This document shows positions 44,442 through 53,064 of a stretch of DNA of 64,000 bases, piece after piece (position 1 is the first letter of the stretch; every line of letters starts with the position of its first letter). Below the pieces are notes generated by a model. The model had not been told where the DNA came from, ran no database searches, and worked only from the letters and a program-made list of their open reading frames with translations. Made by a program: the position numbers and the translations under genes. The DNA is from Lysobacteraceae bacterium SCN 69-320 (GTDB lineage Bacteria; Pseudomonadota; Gammaproteobacteria; Xanthomonadales; Rhodanobacteraceae). The DNA is taken from contig MEFP01000030.1 in NCBI GenBank assembly GCA_001725155.1, forward strand, positions 558,001 through 622,000, given 5' to 3'.

Positions 44442-44915
44442 GTGTCCGAACCTGCCGACTTCCGTTTGCGCCGCGCCGTTCCGGCCGATCTCCCCGCACT
44501 GGTCGAGCTCGAGCGCGCGACCTTCAGCTACGACCGCATGAGCGAGCGCCAATTCCGCCGTCATCTGCACAGCGGCAGCGCCGCGGTGCTCGTGGCCGAA
44601 GGCGAAGGCGGCCTGCTCGGTTCCACGGTGCTGTTCTTCCGCCGCGACACGCCGCGCGCAAGGCTGTACTCGCTGGCTACCGCTGCGGCTGCACGCGGTC
44701 GCGGCATTGGCGCGGCGCTGCTGGCCGCGGCCGAGGCATTCGCACGCGGACGCGGCCTGCAGACCCTGAGCCTCGAAGTCCGCCGCGACAACGCCGCCGC
44801 CGTGCGACTGTACGAAAGCCGCGGCTACCGCCGCACCGCCGCGCTCGAGAACTACTACGACGACGGCGCCGACGCCTGGCGCTATGCTAAGAGCCTGACC
44901 AACCCGACGCCATGA
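44442..44915 (+). CDS. GNAT family N-acetyltransferase (RLAN-RimK associated type)
   Basis: The GTG at 44442 gives a 157-aa product starting at SEPADFRLRRAVPADLPALV. It has the GNAT core: LERATFSYDRMSERQFRRHL, LYSLATAAAARGRGIGAALL with the acetyl-CoA loop RGRGIG, and SLEVRRDNAAAVRLYESRGY. The closest family I know is the GNAT half of the GNAT/C39-peptidase proteins found next to RLAN-RimK ligases; here the C39 half is absent. It should acetylate an amine, perhaps on the peptide made by the ligase. Its stop overlaps the next start (ATGA). Confidence 0.85.
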   Translation: MSEPADFRLRRAVPADLPALVELERATFSYDRMSERQFRRHLHSGSAAVLVAEGEGGLLGSTVLFFRRDTPRARLYSLATAAAARGRGIGAALLAAAEAFARGRGLQTLSLEVRRDNAAAVRLYESRGYRRTAALENYYDDGADAWRYAKSLTNPTP

Positions 44916-45490
44916 ATCTCGCCGCCGCCCTGCTCGCCCTGACCCTGCTGCAGACCGCCGATCCTTCGTCCCAGGCAGAAGCCGGCGTCGCCCTCGACGT
45001 GACCGACGCTGCGCGCCGCAGCCGCCTGCCGCCGGCCGACCAGATGCCGCCGAACGTGCGTCTGGTCGAGACCGAGCTGTCGCGCCGGCGCCTGCATCAG
45101 CTGGAGTCCCTGGGCGGCCTGCGACTGCCGCGCATGGATGTGTTTCTCGCCGACGGCAGCCACGTGCTGCACAGCGTCGGCTGGAGCTATCGCCTGCCCT
45201 GGCGCTTCAGCGCGGCACTGACCGGGCACAAGGCACTGCCCGGCGGCCTGACCGTCGACGGCCTCGTCGGCTTCCTCAACGACAAGAACGGCCAGCCGCT
45301 GGCCCGGCCCGATATCGCCGACGCCGACGTCGTCGTGGTGCTGTATTGGGCCGCCTGGTGCGGCCCCTGCGGCACGGCGCTGACCGAGATGCGCAAGCTC
45401 ATGGCCGCCGACGACAGCCGCAAGTTCGTCTGGATCGCGATCGAGGCCGACTCGGTCAAGCAGAACGTGCAACGCCAGACGCTGCGCTGA
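44912..45490 (+). CDS. Thioredoxin-fold protein with CGPC motif, secreted
   Basis: The 192-aa protein starts MNLAAALLALTLLQTADPSS, a short signal-like segment. The C-terminal third holds a thioredoxin-type active site, VLYWAAWCGPCGTALTEMRK (CGPC at residues 150-153), and the following strand FVWIAIEADSV. The chain ends soon after, so the fold may be incomplete compared with TlpA-like proteins. The middle (about 50-115) does not match a known domain. Its start overlaps the GNAT stop, so the two genes are translationally coupled, suggesting a shared process. Confidence 0.75.
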   Translation: MNLAAALLALTLLQTADPSSQAEAGVALDVTDAARRSRLPPADQMPPNVRLVETELSRRRLHQLESLGGLRLPRMDVFLADGSHVLHSVGWSYRLPWRFSAALTGHKALPGGLTVDGLVGFLNDKNGQPLARPDIADADVVVVLYWAAWCGPCGTALTEMRKLMAADDSRKFVWIAIEADSVKQNVQRQTLR

Positions 45491-45561
45491 CCGCGCGCCG
45501 GACCGCTGTCCTTGCGCCGCCGCCTCCGGGTCCGCCGGAACACTGCCTTCGCAATGCCACC

Positions 45562-46149
45562 ATGAGCCTTCTGATCCAGCTGATCGACACCCATCCCATG
45601 CTGCTCGCCGTCGCGATCTTCTGCGCGCGCATCGTCGACGTGTCGCTGGGCACCGTGCGCATCCTCGTCGGCTTCCGCGGCTACCGCCTGCTCGCGGCGC
45701 TGATCGGCTTCTGCGAGGCGGCGATCTGGATCCTCGCGGCGAGCAAGGTCATCGGCCATGTGGATCACTGGTATCTCGTGATGGCCTACGCCGCCGGCTA
45801 CGCAACCGGCAACTTCGTCGGCATCACCCTGGAGCGCCGACTCGGCGTCGGCCGCGAACTGGCCCGCATCATTTCCTACTGCAGCGCCTGCAATCTCGCC
45901 GAACAGCTGACACGGCACGGCTATTCGGTCGTCGAACTGGCCGGCCGCCACCGCGGCGACGCGTCGGTGCAGGTGCTCTACGTCGTCGACAAGCGCCGCC
46001 GCATGCCCGAGCTGCTGCGCCTCGTGCATGAGCTCGACCCCGCGGCGATCTATACCGTCACCGACGTGAAGTCCTGCCACGGCGAAGACGTGCATCCGCT
46101 CGACGCCGGCGGCAGCCGCGGCCTCGCGCTGCGCTTCAGGCGCAAATAG
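45562..46149 (+). CDS. UPF0316 (DUF2179/DUF5698) membrane protein
   Basis: The 195-aa protein has three hydrophobic helices (about residues 12-90), with IFCARIVDVSLGTVRILVGF and YAAGYATGNFVGITLERRLG, followed by a cytosolic DUF2179 domain (about 100-180, VQVLYVVDKRRRMPELLRLV). This is the UPF0316 layout. The function is unknown. It lies 71 bp after the thioredoxin-fold gene on the same strand and may belong to the same transcript. Confidence 0.88.
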   Translation: MSLLIQLIDTHPMLLAVAIFCARIVDVSLGTVRILVGFRGYRLLAALIGFCEAAIWILAASKVIGHVDHWYLVMAYAAGYATGNFVGITLERRLGVGRELARIISYCSACNLAEQLTRHGYSVVELAGRHRGDASVQVLYVVDKRRRMPELLRLVHELDPAAIYTVTDVKSCHGEDVHPLDAGGSRGLALRFRRK

Positions 46150-46174
46150 CCGCGGAACTGCCGGCACCGCTGCA

Positions 46175-46369
46175 TCAGCGGCAGCCGCCGCGGGCCAGAC
46201 CGTCGGCGCCGGCCGCCGCCTCGGACGGAATGGCGGACGCGGGCCGCGCAATCTGCGGCGGCAGCGCCGCCTGCCTGGCGTCCGCGGCTGCCGGCGTTTC
46301 GTCCAGCAGATCCGGCAGCCGGGCGAAATGACCGTGCAGGAACAGCAGCTCTTTCCAGATCGTCGTCAT
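46175..46369 (-). CDS. Hypothetical small protein divergent from a LysR gene, 64 aa
   Basis: The ATG at 46369 has GGAG 7 nt upstream (another ATG at 46375 is too close to it). The product starts MTTIWKELLFLHGHFARLPD and continues as an Ala/Pro-rich tail ending GLARGGCR. There is no signal peptide or membrane helix. I do not recognise it. A small gene divergent from a LysR regulator is often its target, which is the only functional hint. Confidence 0.5.
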   Translation of the reverse strand: MTTIWKELLFLHGHFARLPDLLDETPAAADARQAALPPQIARPASAIPSEAAAGADGLARGGCR

Positions 46370-46489
46370 GGCCATGCTCCGTGTTCGGCGTGCGGGAGTT
46401 GACGCCGATTGAAGGTGCTGACAGCGTATCGAGCGGAAAACACCGCAAAAAGCGACATCTTTGCAAACCAGGCTTGAGGAAAATTCAAC

Positions 46490-47404
46490 ATGGCCAGACC
46501 GCCGCTGGCGTCGCTGCAGGTCTTCGTGCTGGTCGCGCAGCAGCGCAACCTGTCGCGCGCCGCGCAGCGCCTGAACCTCACGGTCAGCGCGCTGAGCCAT
46601 CAGATCCGCGCATTGGAACAGCGTCTGCAGCAGATCCTGTTCGTGCGCGGCCCGCGCGGCGTGAGCCTGACCGAAGACGGCACGCGCCTGCTCGATGCGG
46701 TCGAGGGGCCGCTGGCGGCGATCGAGCGCGCGCTGGAGCCGCGCACGCAGTGCCGCGAAGGCGTCCTGCGCATCAGCACAATGCCGACCGTCGCCTCCGG
46801 CTGGCTCGTGCCGCGACTGCCGCGCTTCGTCGCGCAGCATCCGGAACTGGAACTGCATCTGCATTCGGGCATCGGGCTGATCGACTTCGCCAAGGACCCG
46901 GTCGATGCGGCGCTGCGCTTCGGTCCCGGCGTCTGGCCCGGCCTCGATGCGATCCATCTGTTCCACGAATGGATCACGCCCGTGGCGAGCCCGGCCCTGC
47001 TCAAGCGCCGCAGCCGCCAGCCGCGCCCGGCCGAACTTGCGCGCTGGCCGCTGCTCGGCGATCCCGGCGACTGGTGGACCGACTGGTTCCGCCAGTTCGG
47101 CGGCCAGCCGCCGAAACGCTACGTCGCGAACTTCGGCGACACCGAGACCCTGCACCGCGCCGCACTGGAAGGACTCGGCGTCGCGCTGGGCCGGATGACC
47201 CTGGTCAAGCCGCACATCGACAGCGGCCGCCTCGTCATGCTGATGCCCGAGCGGCTGCGCGCGGAGTGGTCGCACTATCTCGTCTATCCGGCGCGCTCGG
47301 CGCGCCACGCCGGCGTCGCCGCGTTCCGCGAATGGCTGCTGCTGGAAGCCGCCGAACACAGCGCGGCGACCGCCGCAGCACCGCCGCGCCGGCCGCGGCG
47401 CTGA
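46490..47404 (+). CDS. LysR family transcriptional regulator (GcvA-like)
   Basis: The 304-aa protein has an N-terminal winged helix-turn-helix (about residues 6-65, LASLQVFVLVAQQRNLSRAA, LTVSALSHQIRALEQRL) and a LysR substrate-binding domain (about 90-290). The helix-turn-helix details and LVPRLPRFVAQHPELELHLH place it in the GcvA-type group. GAGGAAAA lies before the ATG. It is divergent from the 64-aa gene across 120 bp, in which its own operator probably lies. Confidence 0.9.
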   Translation: MARPPLASLQVFVLVAQQRNLSRAAQRLNLTVSALSHQIRALEQRLQQILFVRGPRGVSLTEDGTRLLDAVEGPLAAIERALEPRTQCREGVLRISTMPTVASGWLVPRLPRFVAQHPELELHLHSGIGLIDFAKDPVDAALRFGPGVWPGLDAIHLFHEWITPVASPALLKRRSRQPRPAELARWPLLGDPGDWWTDWFRQFGGQPPKRYVANFGDTETLHRAALEGLGVALGRMTLVKPHIDSGRLVMLMPERLRAEWSHYLVYPARSARHAGVAAFREWLLLEAAEHSAATAAAPPRRPRR

Positions 47405-47514
47405 ACTCGCCGCTTCGGCGCATTCCGGCCACGGCATGGCCCGGAACGGTTCCGGCGTCCACGCGCTGCGTGCTAGCCTGCCGCCTCTTTCCCCACCCTG
47501 TTTGCGGAGCCGCC

Positions 47515-48489
47515 ATGCAGAAGCTCGCCCTGCCGTTCGCCCTCGCCCTGGTCCTCGCCGCCTGCGGCGGCAATCCGGAACCGCCCAAGCCGGCTGCCGC
47601 ACCCGAAGCACCCAAGGCCGCCGAGCCCGCGCCGCCGGCGCAACCCGCCGCAGCACCGAGCGAAACGGCCAGCTGGGACGCGCAGCAGAACCAGGTGCTC
47701 GCCGGCCAGTGGCGCTCCGAGGAGAACAAGGCGCGCGACGCCTACCGTCATCCGCGTGAAACGCTGGCGTTCTTCGGCCTCAAGGCCGGCATGAACGTCG
47801 TGGAGATCACCCCGGGCGGCGGCTGGTACACCGAGATCCTCGCGCCGCTGCTCAAGGGCCAGGGCAAGCTGACCGCCGCGATCGTCGATCCGGCCACGGC
47901 CGCGAGCGAGGGCACGAAGAACTACCTCGACAAGAGCAACGCCAAGTACAAGGAAAAGCTCGCCGCCGATCCCGAGCACTACGGCGAAGTCAGCGTGCGC
48001 GAGTTCCCGATGAATGCGCCGGCGTTCGGCGATCCGGGCAGCGCCGACCTCGTGCTGACCTTCCGCAACGTGCACAACTTCATGGCGTGGAACGACGACG
48101 CTGCCGTGTTCAAGGCCGCGTTCGACGTGCTCAAGCCCGGCGGCGTGCTCGGCGTGACCGATCACCGCGCCGCGCCGGGCACGGCGCTGGAGAAGACCAA
48201 GGAATCGGGCTACATCCCCGAGGACTATGTCATCAAGCTCGCGACCGACGCCGGCTTCGCCCTGGCCGAGAAGAGCGAGATCAACGCCAACCCGAAGGAC
48301 ACCAAGGATCACGAGAAGGGCGTCTGGACCCTGCCGCCGTCGTTCGCGCTCGGCGACAAGGACAAGGACAAGTACAGCGCGATCGGCGAGTCCGACCGCA
48401 TGACCCTGAAGTTCGTCAAGCCGGCAGCCGCTGCGGCCACGCCGGCCGAAGCGGCCAAGCTGCCGGCCGAATCGACGTCCAAGCACTGA
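47515..48489 (+). CDS. Lipoprotein with class I SAM-dependent methyltransferase fold
   Basis: The 324-aa product starts [20 protein letters not shown], a lipoprotein signal with lipobox LAAC, then a Pro/Ala linker (about residues 22-50). Residues about 60-290 match a class I methyltransferase: motif I is [20 protein letters not shown], a later strand is [13 protein letters not shown], then [20 protein letters not shown]. Export of a SAM enzyme is odd because SAM is cytosolic. The family occurs in other proteobacteria with the same signal, so it is not an assembly error. Ligand and activity are unproven. Confidence 0.82.
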   Translation: MQKLALPFALALVLAACGGNPEPPKPAAAPEAPKAAEPAPPAQPAAAPSETASWDAQQNQVLAGQWRSEENKARDAYRHPRETLAFFGLKAGMNVVEITPGGGWYTEILAPLLKGQGKLTAAIVDPATAASEGTKNYLDKSNAKYKEKLAADPEHYGEVSVREFPMNAPAFGDPGSADLVLTFRNVHNFMAWNDDAAVFKAAFDVLKPGGVLGVTDHRAAPGTALEKTKESGYIPEDYVIKLATDAGFALAEKSEINANPKDTKDHEKGVWTLPPSFALGDKDKDKYSAIGESDRMTLKFVKPAAAAATPAEAAKLPAESTSKH

Positions 48490-48532
48490 GCCGTCGCGGC
48501 GCGCGGGCCACCGCTCCGCGCGCCGCCCGTCC

Positions 48533-49141
48533 ATGCTGCTCGCGTTCAACAAGCCTTACGGCGTGCTGTGCCAGTTCACCGACCGCAGCACGCCGCCGCG
48601 CCCTACCCTGGCCGACTACATCCGCGAGCCCGGCGTCTATGCCGCCGGCCGCCTCGATGCGGATTCCGAAGGCCTGCTGCTGCTGACTGACGACGGCGAT
48701 CTCGCCCATCGTCTGACGGATCCGCGCCACAAGCAGGAAAAGACTTACTGGGTGCAGGTCGAGGGCATCGTCGACGACGCGGCCCTGCAGGCCCTGCGCC
48801 GCGGCGTGCAGCTCAACGACGGGCCGACCCTGCCGGCACAGGCCGAACGCCTCGAAGCGCCGGCGCTGTGGCCGCGCGATCCGCCGATACGCTTCCGCAA
48901 GAACGTGCCCGACGCCTGGCTCGCGCTGACTTTGCGCGAAGGCCGCAACCGTCAGGTGCGCCGCATGACGGCCGCGGTCGGACTGCCGACCCTGCGTCTC
49001 GTGCGCGTGCGCATGGGCGATCACGCGCTGGACGGTCTGCAGCCCGGACAGTCGCGCGTGATCGCCGCGACAGCGGCGCCGCGCCCCGACCGCGGCGGAC
49101 CTTCCGCGCCGCTGCCGCGCCACCACAGGAGTCCGCGATGA
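48533..49141 (+). CDS. rluE: 23S rRNA pseudouridine synthase RluE-type
   Basis: The 202-aa protein is a short RsuA-family pseudouridine synthase without an S4 domain. It starts [20 protein letters not shown] and has the catalytic Asp in [20 protein letters not shown], followed by [17 protein letters not shown] and [20 protein letters not shown]. This size and sequence match RluE, which modifies U2457 of 23S rRNA in E. coli. Its stop overlaps the start of the next methyltransferase gene (ATGA), so the two are coupled. Confidence 0.92.
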   Translation: MLLAFNKPYGVLCQFTDRSTPPRPTLADYIREPGVYAAGRLDADSEGLLLLTDDGDLAHRLTDPRHKQEKTYWVQVEGIVDDAALQALRRGVQLNDGPTLPAQAERLEAPALWPRDPPIRFRKNVPDAWLALTLREGRNRQVRRMTAAVGLPTLRLVRVRMGDHALDGLQPGQSRVIAATAAPRPDRGGPSAPLPRHHRSPR

Positions 49142-49884
49142 CGTTCAAGGATCATTTCTCGACCCACTCGTCCCTGTACCGTTCGGCGCGGCCGCGCTAT
49201 GCACCGGAACTGTTCGCCTGGCTCGCGCAGCAGGCGCCCGGTCGCGATCTCGCCTGGGATGTCGGCTGCGGCAGCGGCCAGGCGAGCATCGGCCTTGCCG
49301 CACAGTTCGCCCAGGTGATCGCGACCGATCCGAGCGCCGCGCAGATTGCCCAGGCCGAAGCCGCACCGAACATCGACTACCGCGTCGAACCCGCCGAGGC
49401 CTCGAGCCTGGCCGACGCGAGTGCCGATCTCGTCACGGTCGCCCAGGCGCTGCACTGGTTCGACCTGGACGCGTTTCATGCGGAAGCCCGCCGCGTGCTG
49501 CGCCCCGGCGGCATCGTCGCGCAATGGAGCTATGCCGACTGCGCCGTCACGCCGGCCGTCGATGCCGTCAAGCAGCACCTCTACGTCGACCTGCTGGACA
49601 GCTATTGGGCGCCCGAGCGGCGCCTCGTCGAGTCCGGCTATGCCTCGCTGGCGTTTCCGTTCGAGCGCATCGTCGCGCCGCCGTTCGAGCTCGTCGCGCA
49701 TTGGGATCTCGCCGCGTTCCTGGCCTATCTGCGCTCCTGGTCGGCCACGCAGCGCTACCTGCAGGCACGCGGCGAGGATCCGGTCAGCAGCCTCGCCGCG
49801 GCGTTCGCCCAGGCCTGGGGCGATGCGGCCGAAGTCCGACCGGTACGCTGGACGCTCGCACTGCGCGTCGGCCGGCTGGTCTGA
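49138..49884 (+). CDS. Class I SAM-dependent methyltransferase
   Basis: The 248-aa cytosolic protein starts [20 protein letters not shown] and has motif [21 protein letters not shown], motif [17 protein letters not shown], and [20 protein letters not shown]. It resembles the UbiE/trans-aconitate-type methyltransferases that act on small molecules; the substrate is not evident. The start overlaps the rluE stop, so it is probably co-translated with rluE. Confidence 0.9.
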   Translation: MTFKDHFSTHSSLYRSARPRYAPELFAWLAQQAPGRDLAWDVGCGSGQASIGLAAQFAQVIATDPSAAQIAQAEAAPNIDYRVEPAEASSLADASADLVTVAQALHWFDLDAFHAEARRVLRPGGIVAQWSYADCAVTPAVDAVKQHLYVDLLDSYWAPERRLVESGYASLAFPFERIVAPPFELVAHWDLAAFLAYLRSWSATQRYLQARGEDPVSSLAAAFAQAWGDAAEVRPVRWTLALRVGRLV

Positions 49885-49964
49885 CGGCCCCATCCGCGGC
49901 GCACCGCGCCGGCGCCGCGGACACGCGCGATAATCGCGTCGTCCCGCCGCGCGGAGCCGGTCAC

Positions 49965-50516
49965 ATGCGTAGATGTCTCGCGATCGCCGTTGCGTTGTTC
50001 ACCGCCGCCTTGCCGGCCGCCGCCGCGGTCAAGCAGTCGGCGCCCGACGGCTTCATCGTCGAACATCGCCTGCACATTGCCGCGACGCCGGCGCAGGCCT
50101 GGGCCACCTTGGCCCAGCCGGCGCGCTGGTGGCCCAGGGAGCACACCTGGTCGGGCGATCCGGCCAACCTGAGTCTTTCGCTGACGCTCGGCGGCTGCTT
50201 CTGCGAACGCTGGCCCGACGGTGGCGCCGAGCACGGCCATGTCATCCTGCTCAGGCGCAACGAACTCGTGCGGCTGAGCGCGGCGCTCGGTCCACTGCAG
50301 GACATGGCTGTCACCGGCGTGCTCAGCATCGCGATCGCGCCGAAGGACGACGGCAGCGAAGCCGTCGTGACCTATCGCGTCAGCGGCACGCCGGCGCATG
50401 CATTGGACAAGCTCGCGACTGTCGTGGACCAGGTCATAGGCCTGCAGTTCGGCGGCTGGGCCGCGCTGGATGGCAGCGCGGCCGAGAAGCGCACGGCGGC
50501 GAAAAAGAGACCGTGA
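49965..50516 (+). CDS. Secreted SRPBCC (START-like) domain protein
   Basis: The 183-aa product starts MRRCLAIAVALFTAALPAAA, a signal peptide. The mature protein has an SRPBCC fold: FIVEHRLHIAATPAQAWATL, ARWWPREHTWSGDPANLSLS, LSIAIAPKDDGSEAVVTYRV, and a C-terminal helix (KLATVVDQVIGLQFGGWAAL). Such domains bind hydrophobic ligands, and exported members are less common than cytosolic ones. It lies 80 bp after the methyltransferase gene and ends the plus-strand run. Confidence 0.83.
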   Translation: MRRCLAIAVALFTAALPAAAAVKQSAPDGFIVEHRLHIAATPAQAWATLAQPARWWPREHTWSGDPANLSLSLTLGGCFCERWPDGGAEHGHVILLRRNELVRLSAALGPLQDMAVTGVLSIAIAPKDDGSEAVVTYRVSGTPAHALDKLATVVDQVIGLQFGGWAALDGSAAEKRTAAKKRP

Positions 50517-50546
50517 CCGCTGCGGTGGTCAGCGCGACGCCGCCGC

Positions 50547-50733
50547 GCAGGTTGCTGCCGAGCCGCAGGCGAACCGCAACGTCGAGGAATTGCCGCCGCC
50601 GTACCTGTTGTCGACGCGCCGGAGACCCGGCTTGCGGACGTCGCGCCAACCCCGAATCGGTGGTCCGGCGTTCGCCGTTCGCGGTATACCGCGGCGCCGC
50701 AGTTCGCCTGCGGCTCACCACAAGCTGCGTCTG
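50547..50733. repeat. Dispersed repeat locus 3: two decayed inverted copies
   Basis: The left copy (50547-50587) reads GCAGGTTGCTGC... through GAACCGCAACGTCGAGG, and the right copy (about 50697-50733) is inverted. A 13-bp exact inverted match (50562-50574 with 50702-50714) remains. The organisation matches loci 1 and 2. It lies between the convergent SRPBCC and ompA-like genes. Confidence 0.65.
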
Positions 50734-50742
50734 ACGGCGCGG

Positions 50743-51828
50743 TTACCGGTTCGTCAGCTGGATCTCGATGCGGCGGTTGCGCGCGAACGCCTCGGGCGTC
50801 TGCGCCGGGTCCAGCGGCTGGAACTGGCCGAAGCCGTTGGCCGACAGCCGGTGCGCCGGAATGCCCTGAACGGCGAGGTATTTCACGATGGACACGGCAC
50901 GCGCCGAGGATAGCTCCCAGTTCGACGGGAAGCGGTCGGTGTGGATCGGCCGCGCGTCGGTATGACCGTCGATGCGCAGCACCCAGTCGAGGCTGGACGG
51001 AATCTCCGCAGCGACGAGCTTGACCGTCTCGGCCAGCTTGTCCATCGACGCCTGCGCCTCGGGCCCGAGTTCTGCCGATCCGGTGTCGAACAGGATGTCG
51101 GTCGGCACGACGAACCGATCGCCGACGATGCGCACGTCGGAACGGTCGCCGAGCGCGGCGCGCAGGCGGCCGAAGAATTCCGAACGATAGCGTTCGAGCT
51201 CGCCGACGCGATTGGCCAGCGCCACGTTCAGCTGCTTGCCGAGATCGGCGATCCTGACGTCCTTGGCCTTGATGTCCTTGTTGGCCAGATCCAGTGCAGC
51301 CTGGATCTGCGCGAGCTGCGCATTCAATGCGGCCATCTGGCGGTTCAGCAGCTCCAGCTGCGCGACCTGCTGCGCCGACAGTTCCTTGCCCTTGGCGACT
51401 TCGTTCTGGCTCAGGCCCAGCTCGCCGGCAAGCCGCGCGACCTCGCTTTCTAGCTGGCTCTTGAGCTGGGCCAGCGCGGCGATGTCGGCGCTCAGGCGCG
51501 CAGCCTCGGCCTGGGCTGCATCGAGCGCGCCGCGCGCCGCATCGCGTTCGCCGCTGACCGTGCCCAACGACGCCGTCAGCTCCTTGACCTGCGCGTCGAG
51601 ACGGCGCTTGCCGTCCTCGGCCAGCGACAGGGTCTTTGCCAGTTCGGCCACGCGCGCGTTCAGATCCGCCAGCGCGCGGTTCTTGCCGGCCAGCGAATCC
51701 GACAGCACGAACTGGCCGAGCGCGAACACCAGCAGCACGAAGATCAGCACCATGATCAGCGAGGTCAGGGCGTCGACGAAGCCGGGCCAGATATCCGGGC
51801 CGCGGCGGCGGGCGGCGAGGCTGCGCAT
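50743..51828 (-). CDS. MotB/OmpA-type peptidoglycan-binding stator-like protein
   Basis: The 361-aa protein has one N-terminal helix (about residues 18-42) with an acidic residue at its entry, GFVDALTSLIMVLIFVLLVF, as in MotB. A long coiled coil (about 45-215) follows, then an OmpA-like domain (about 230-358: ILFDTGSAELGPEAQASMDK, LRIDGHTDARPI, ELSSARAVSIVKYL, ARNRRIEIQLTNR). It would anchor an ion-driven complex to the cell wall. It starts 6 bp after the stop of the MotA/ExbB-like gene, so the two form a pair. Confidence 0.88.
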   Translation of the reverse strand: MRSLAARRRGPDIWPGFVDALTSLIMVLIFVLLVFALGQFVLSDSLAGKNRALADLNARVAELAKTLSLAEDGKRRLDAQVKELTASLGTVSGERDAARGALDAAQAEAARLSADIAALAQLKSQLESEVARLAGELGLSQNEVAKGKELSAQQVAQLELLNRQMAALNAQLAQIQAALDLANKDIKAKDVRIADLGKQLNVALANRVGELERYRSEFFGRLRAALGDRSDVRIVGDRFVVPTDILFDTGSAELGPEAQASMDKLAETVKLVAAEIPSSLDWVLRIDGHTDARPIHTDRFPSNWELSSARAVSIVKYLAVQGIPAHRLSANGFGQFQPLDPAQTPEAFARNRRIEIQLTNR

Positions 51829-51834
51829 GCGGGC

Positions 51835-52917
51835 TCAGTACCGTTCGCGTTCGGCGCCGGCGCTACGGCGCGGGTTGTCCAGTGCCGCGGCGATCGTGCG
51901 CGAAAGCAGGCGGAATTCGTTGCGCAGCTCGTCCGACAGCGCGCTGCCGGCGTTGTGGCCGGCCAGTGTCTTCAGGGTTGTACGCAGCTCCTCCTGGGTC
52001 TCCATTGCGGCGTGGCGCTCGCGCGCGTCGCGACCGAGGAATTCGGTCAGGCGCGCGAGCTGGGTGTTGAGTTCGCCGAGCTGTTCGTTCGCGCTGCGCC
52101 GCTCGCGCTCGTTGTCGACGATCGCGCGCTGCATGCGTTCGAGGCCGTCGGCGGTCTGTTCGAGCAGGGCCTGCACGTAGGCCGGCACCGACGTGTCCAT
52201 TTCCGCGCCGAGGCCTGCGCCGCCGGCCGACAGTTTCGTCACGGTCGACAGCCACTCTTCCGTCTCGTTGTAGAAGCGGTTCTGCGCATGGCCGGCCTGC
52301 AGATCGAGAAAACCCAGCACGAGCGAGCTGGCCAGGCCGAACAGCGAGGTCGAGAAGCTCGTCGCCATGCCGGCCAGCGGCTCGCGCAGGTGGTCCTTCA
52401 GCGCGGTGAACATGGCCACCGCATCGGCGCCGACGCCCAGCGACGCGATGATGTCCGACACCGCGCGTATGGTGCCGAGCAGGCCCCAGAACGTGCCGAG
52501 CAGGCCGAGGAAGATCGCCAGGCCGATCAGATAGCGCGACAGGTCACGGGCTTCTTCCAGCCGCAGATAGACGCCGTCGAGCAGGGTGCGCATGGTGCTC
52601 GGGCTCAGCGCGAGCTTGCCGCGCTCGCGCCCGGCGAGCATGCGGGCCAGCGGCGCGAGCAGCCGCGGCTGGCCGACGACGAGGCGTTCGGGATTGGCGC
52701 GGCGGTAGTTTTCTATCCAGTCGATGTCGCGGTTGAGCGCGAGCACCTGGCGCAGATTCACTGCGATGCCGGCGCCCAGTACGAGCAGGATGATGCCGTT
52801 GAAGAAGGGATTGGCCAGGAAGGCCTGGGCCAGTCGCGGCGCGATCAGGCCGGCCAGCACGGCGATCGCGGCGAGGAAGCCGGCGATCCAGACGAGGCTG
52901 CGATTGGGTCGGGTCAT
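51835..52917 (-). CDS. MotA/TolQ/ExbB-type proton channel family protein
   Basis: The 360-aa protein starts MTRPNRSLVWIAGFLAAIAV and has helices at about 9-28, 36-55, 130-155 and 190-215. The MotA/TolQ/ExbB signature appears as YLIGLAIFLGLLGTFWGLLG and AGMATSFSTSLFGLASSLVL. A long C-terminal coiled coil (about 250-340) extends into the cytosol. With its partner it should form an ion-driven inner-membrane motor. Flagellar, Tol and TonB genes are not nearby, so the load it drives is unknown. Confidence 0.86.
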   Translation of the reverse strand: MTRPNRSLVWIAGFLAAIAVLAGLIAPRLAQAFLANPFFNGIILLVLGAGIAVNLRQVLALNRDIDWIENYRRANPERLVVGQPRLLAPLARMLAGRERGKLALSPSTMRTLLDGVYLRLEEARDLSRYLIGLAIFLGLLGTFWGLLGTIRAVSDIIASLGVGADAVAMFTALKDHLREPLAGMATSFSTSLFGLASSLVLGFLDLQAGHAQNRFYNETEEWLSTVTKLSAGGAGLGAEMDTSVPAYVQALLEQTADGLERMQRAIVDNERERRSANEQLGELNTQLARLTEFLGRDARERHAAMETQEELRTTLKTLAGHNAGSALSDELRNEFRLLSRTIAAALDNPRRSAGAERERY

Positions 52918-53064
52918 GGAGAGGTCTCGGCGGCGGCGTCCCCTAAGATGCCAGACGCGTCTGACCGGTTGCGTAACGCTTGGTTCCCGTCGCGGCCGCA
53001 CGGCACTTGCGCGGCGGCGATGCGGCCAGGCTGCGCCGGCAGCCGGCGCGGCCCGTTGTGCCGC

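Noticed and set aside
42701-44915. N-acetylglutaminylglutamine amide synthesis locus
   Set aside because: That pathway uses an asparagine synthase-like amidotransferase and a GNAT/ATP-grasp fusion, neither of which is present. The RLAN domain points to another group.
50743-52917. Zorya-type anti-phage system (ZorA/ZorB)
   Set aside because: The pair resembles ZorAB in general plan, but no ZorC, ZorD or ZorE gene is nearby, and the neighbours are tatD and an SRPBCC protein.
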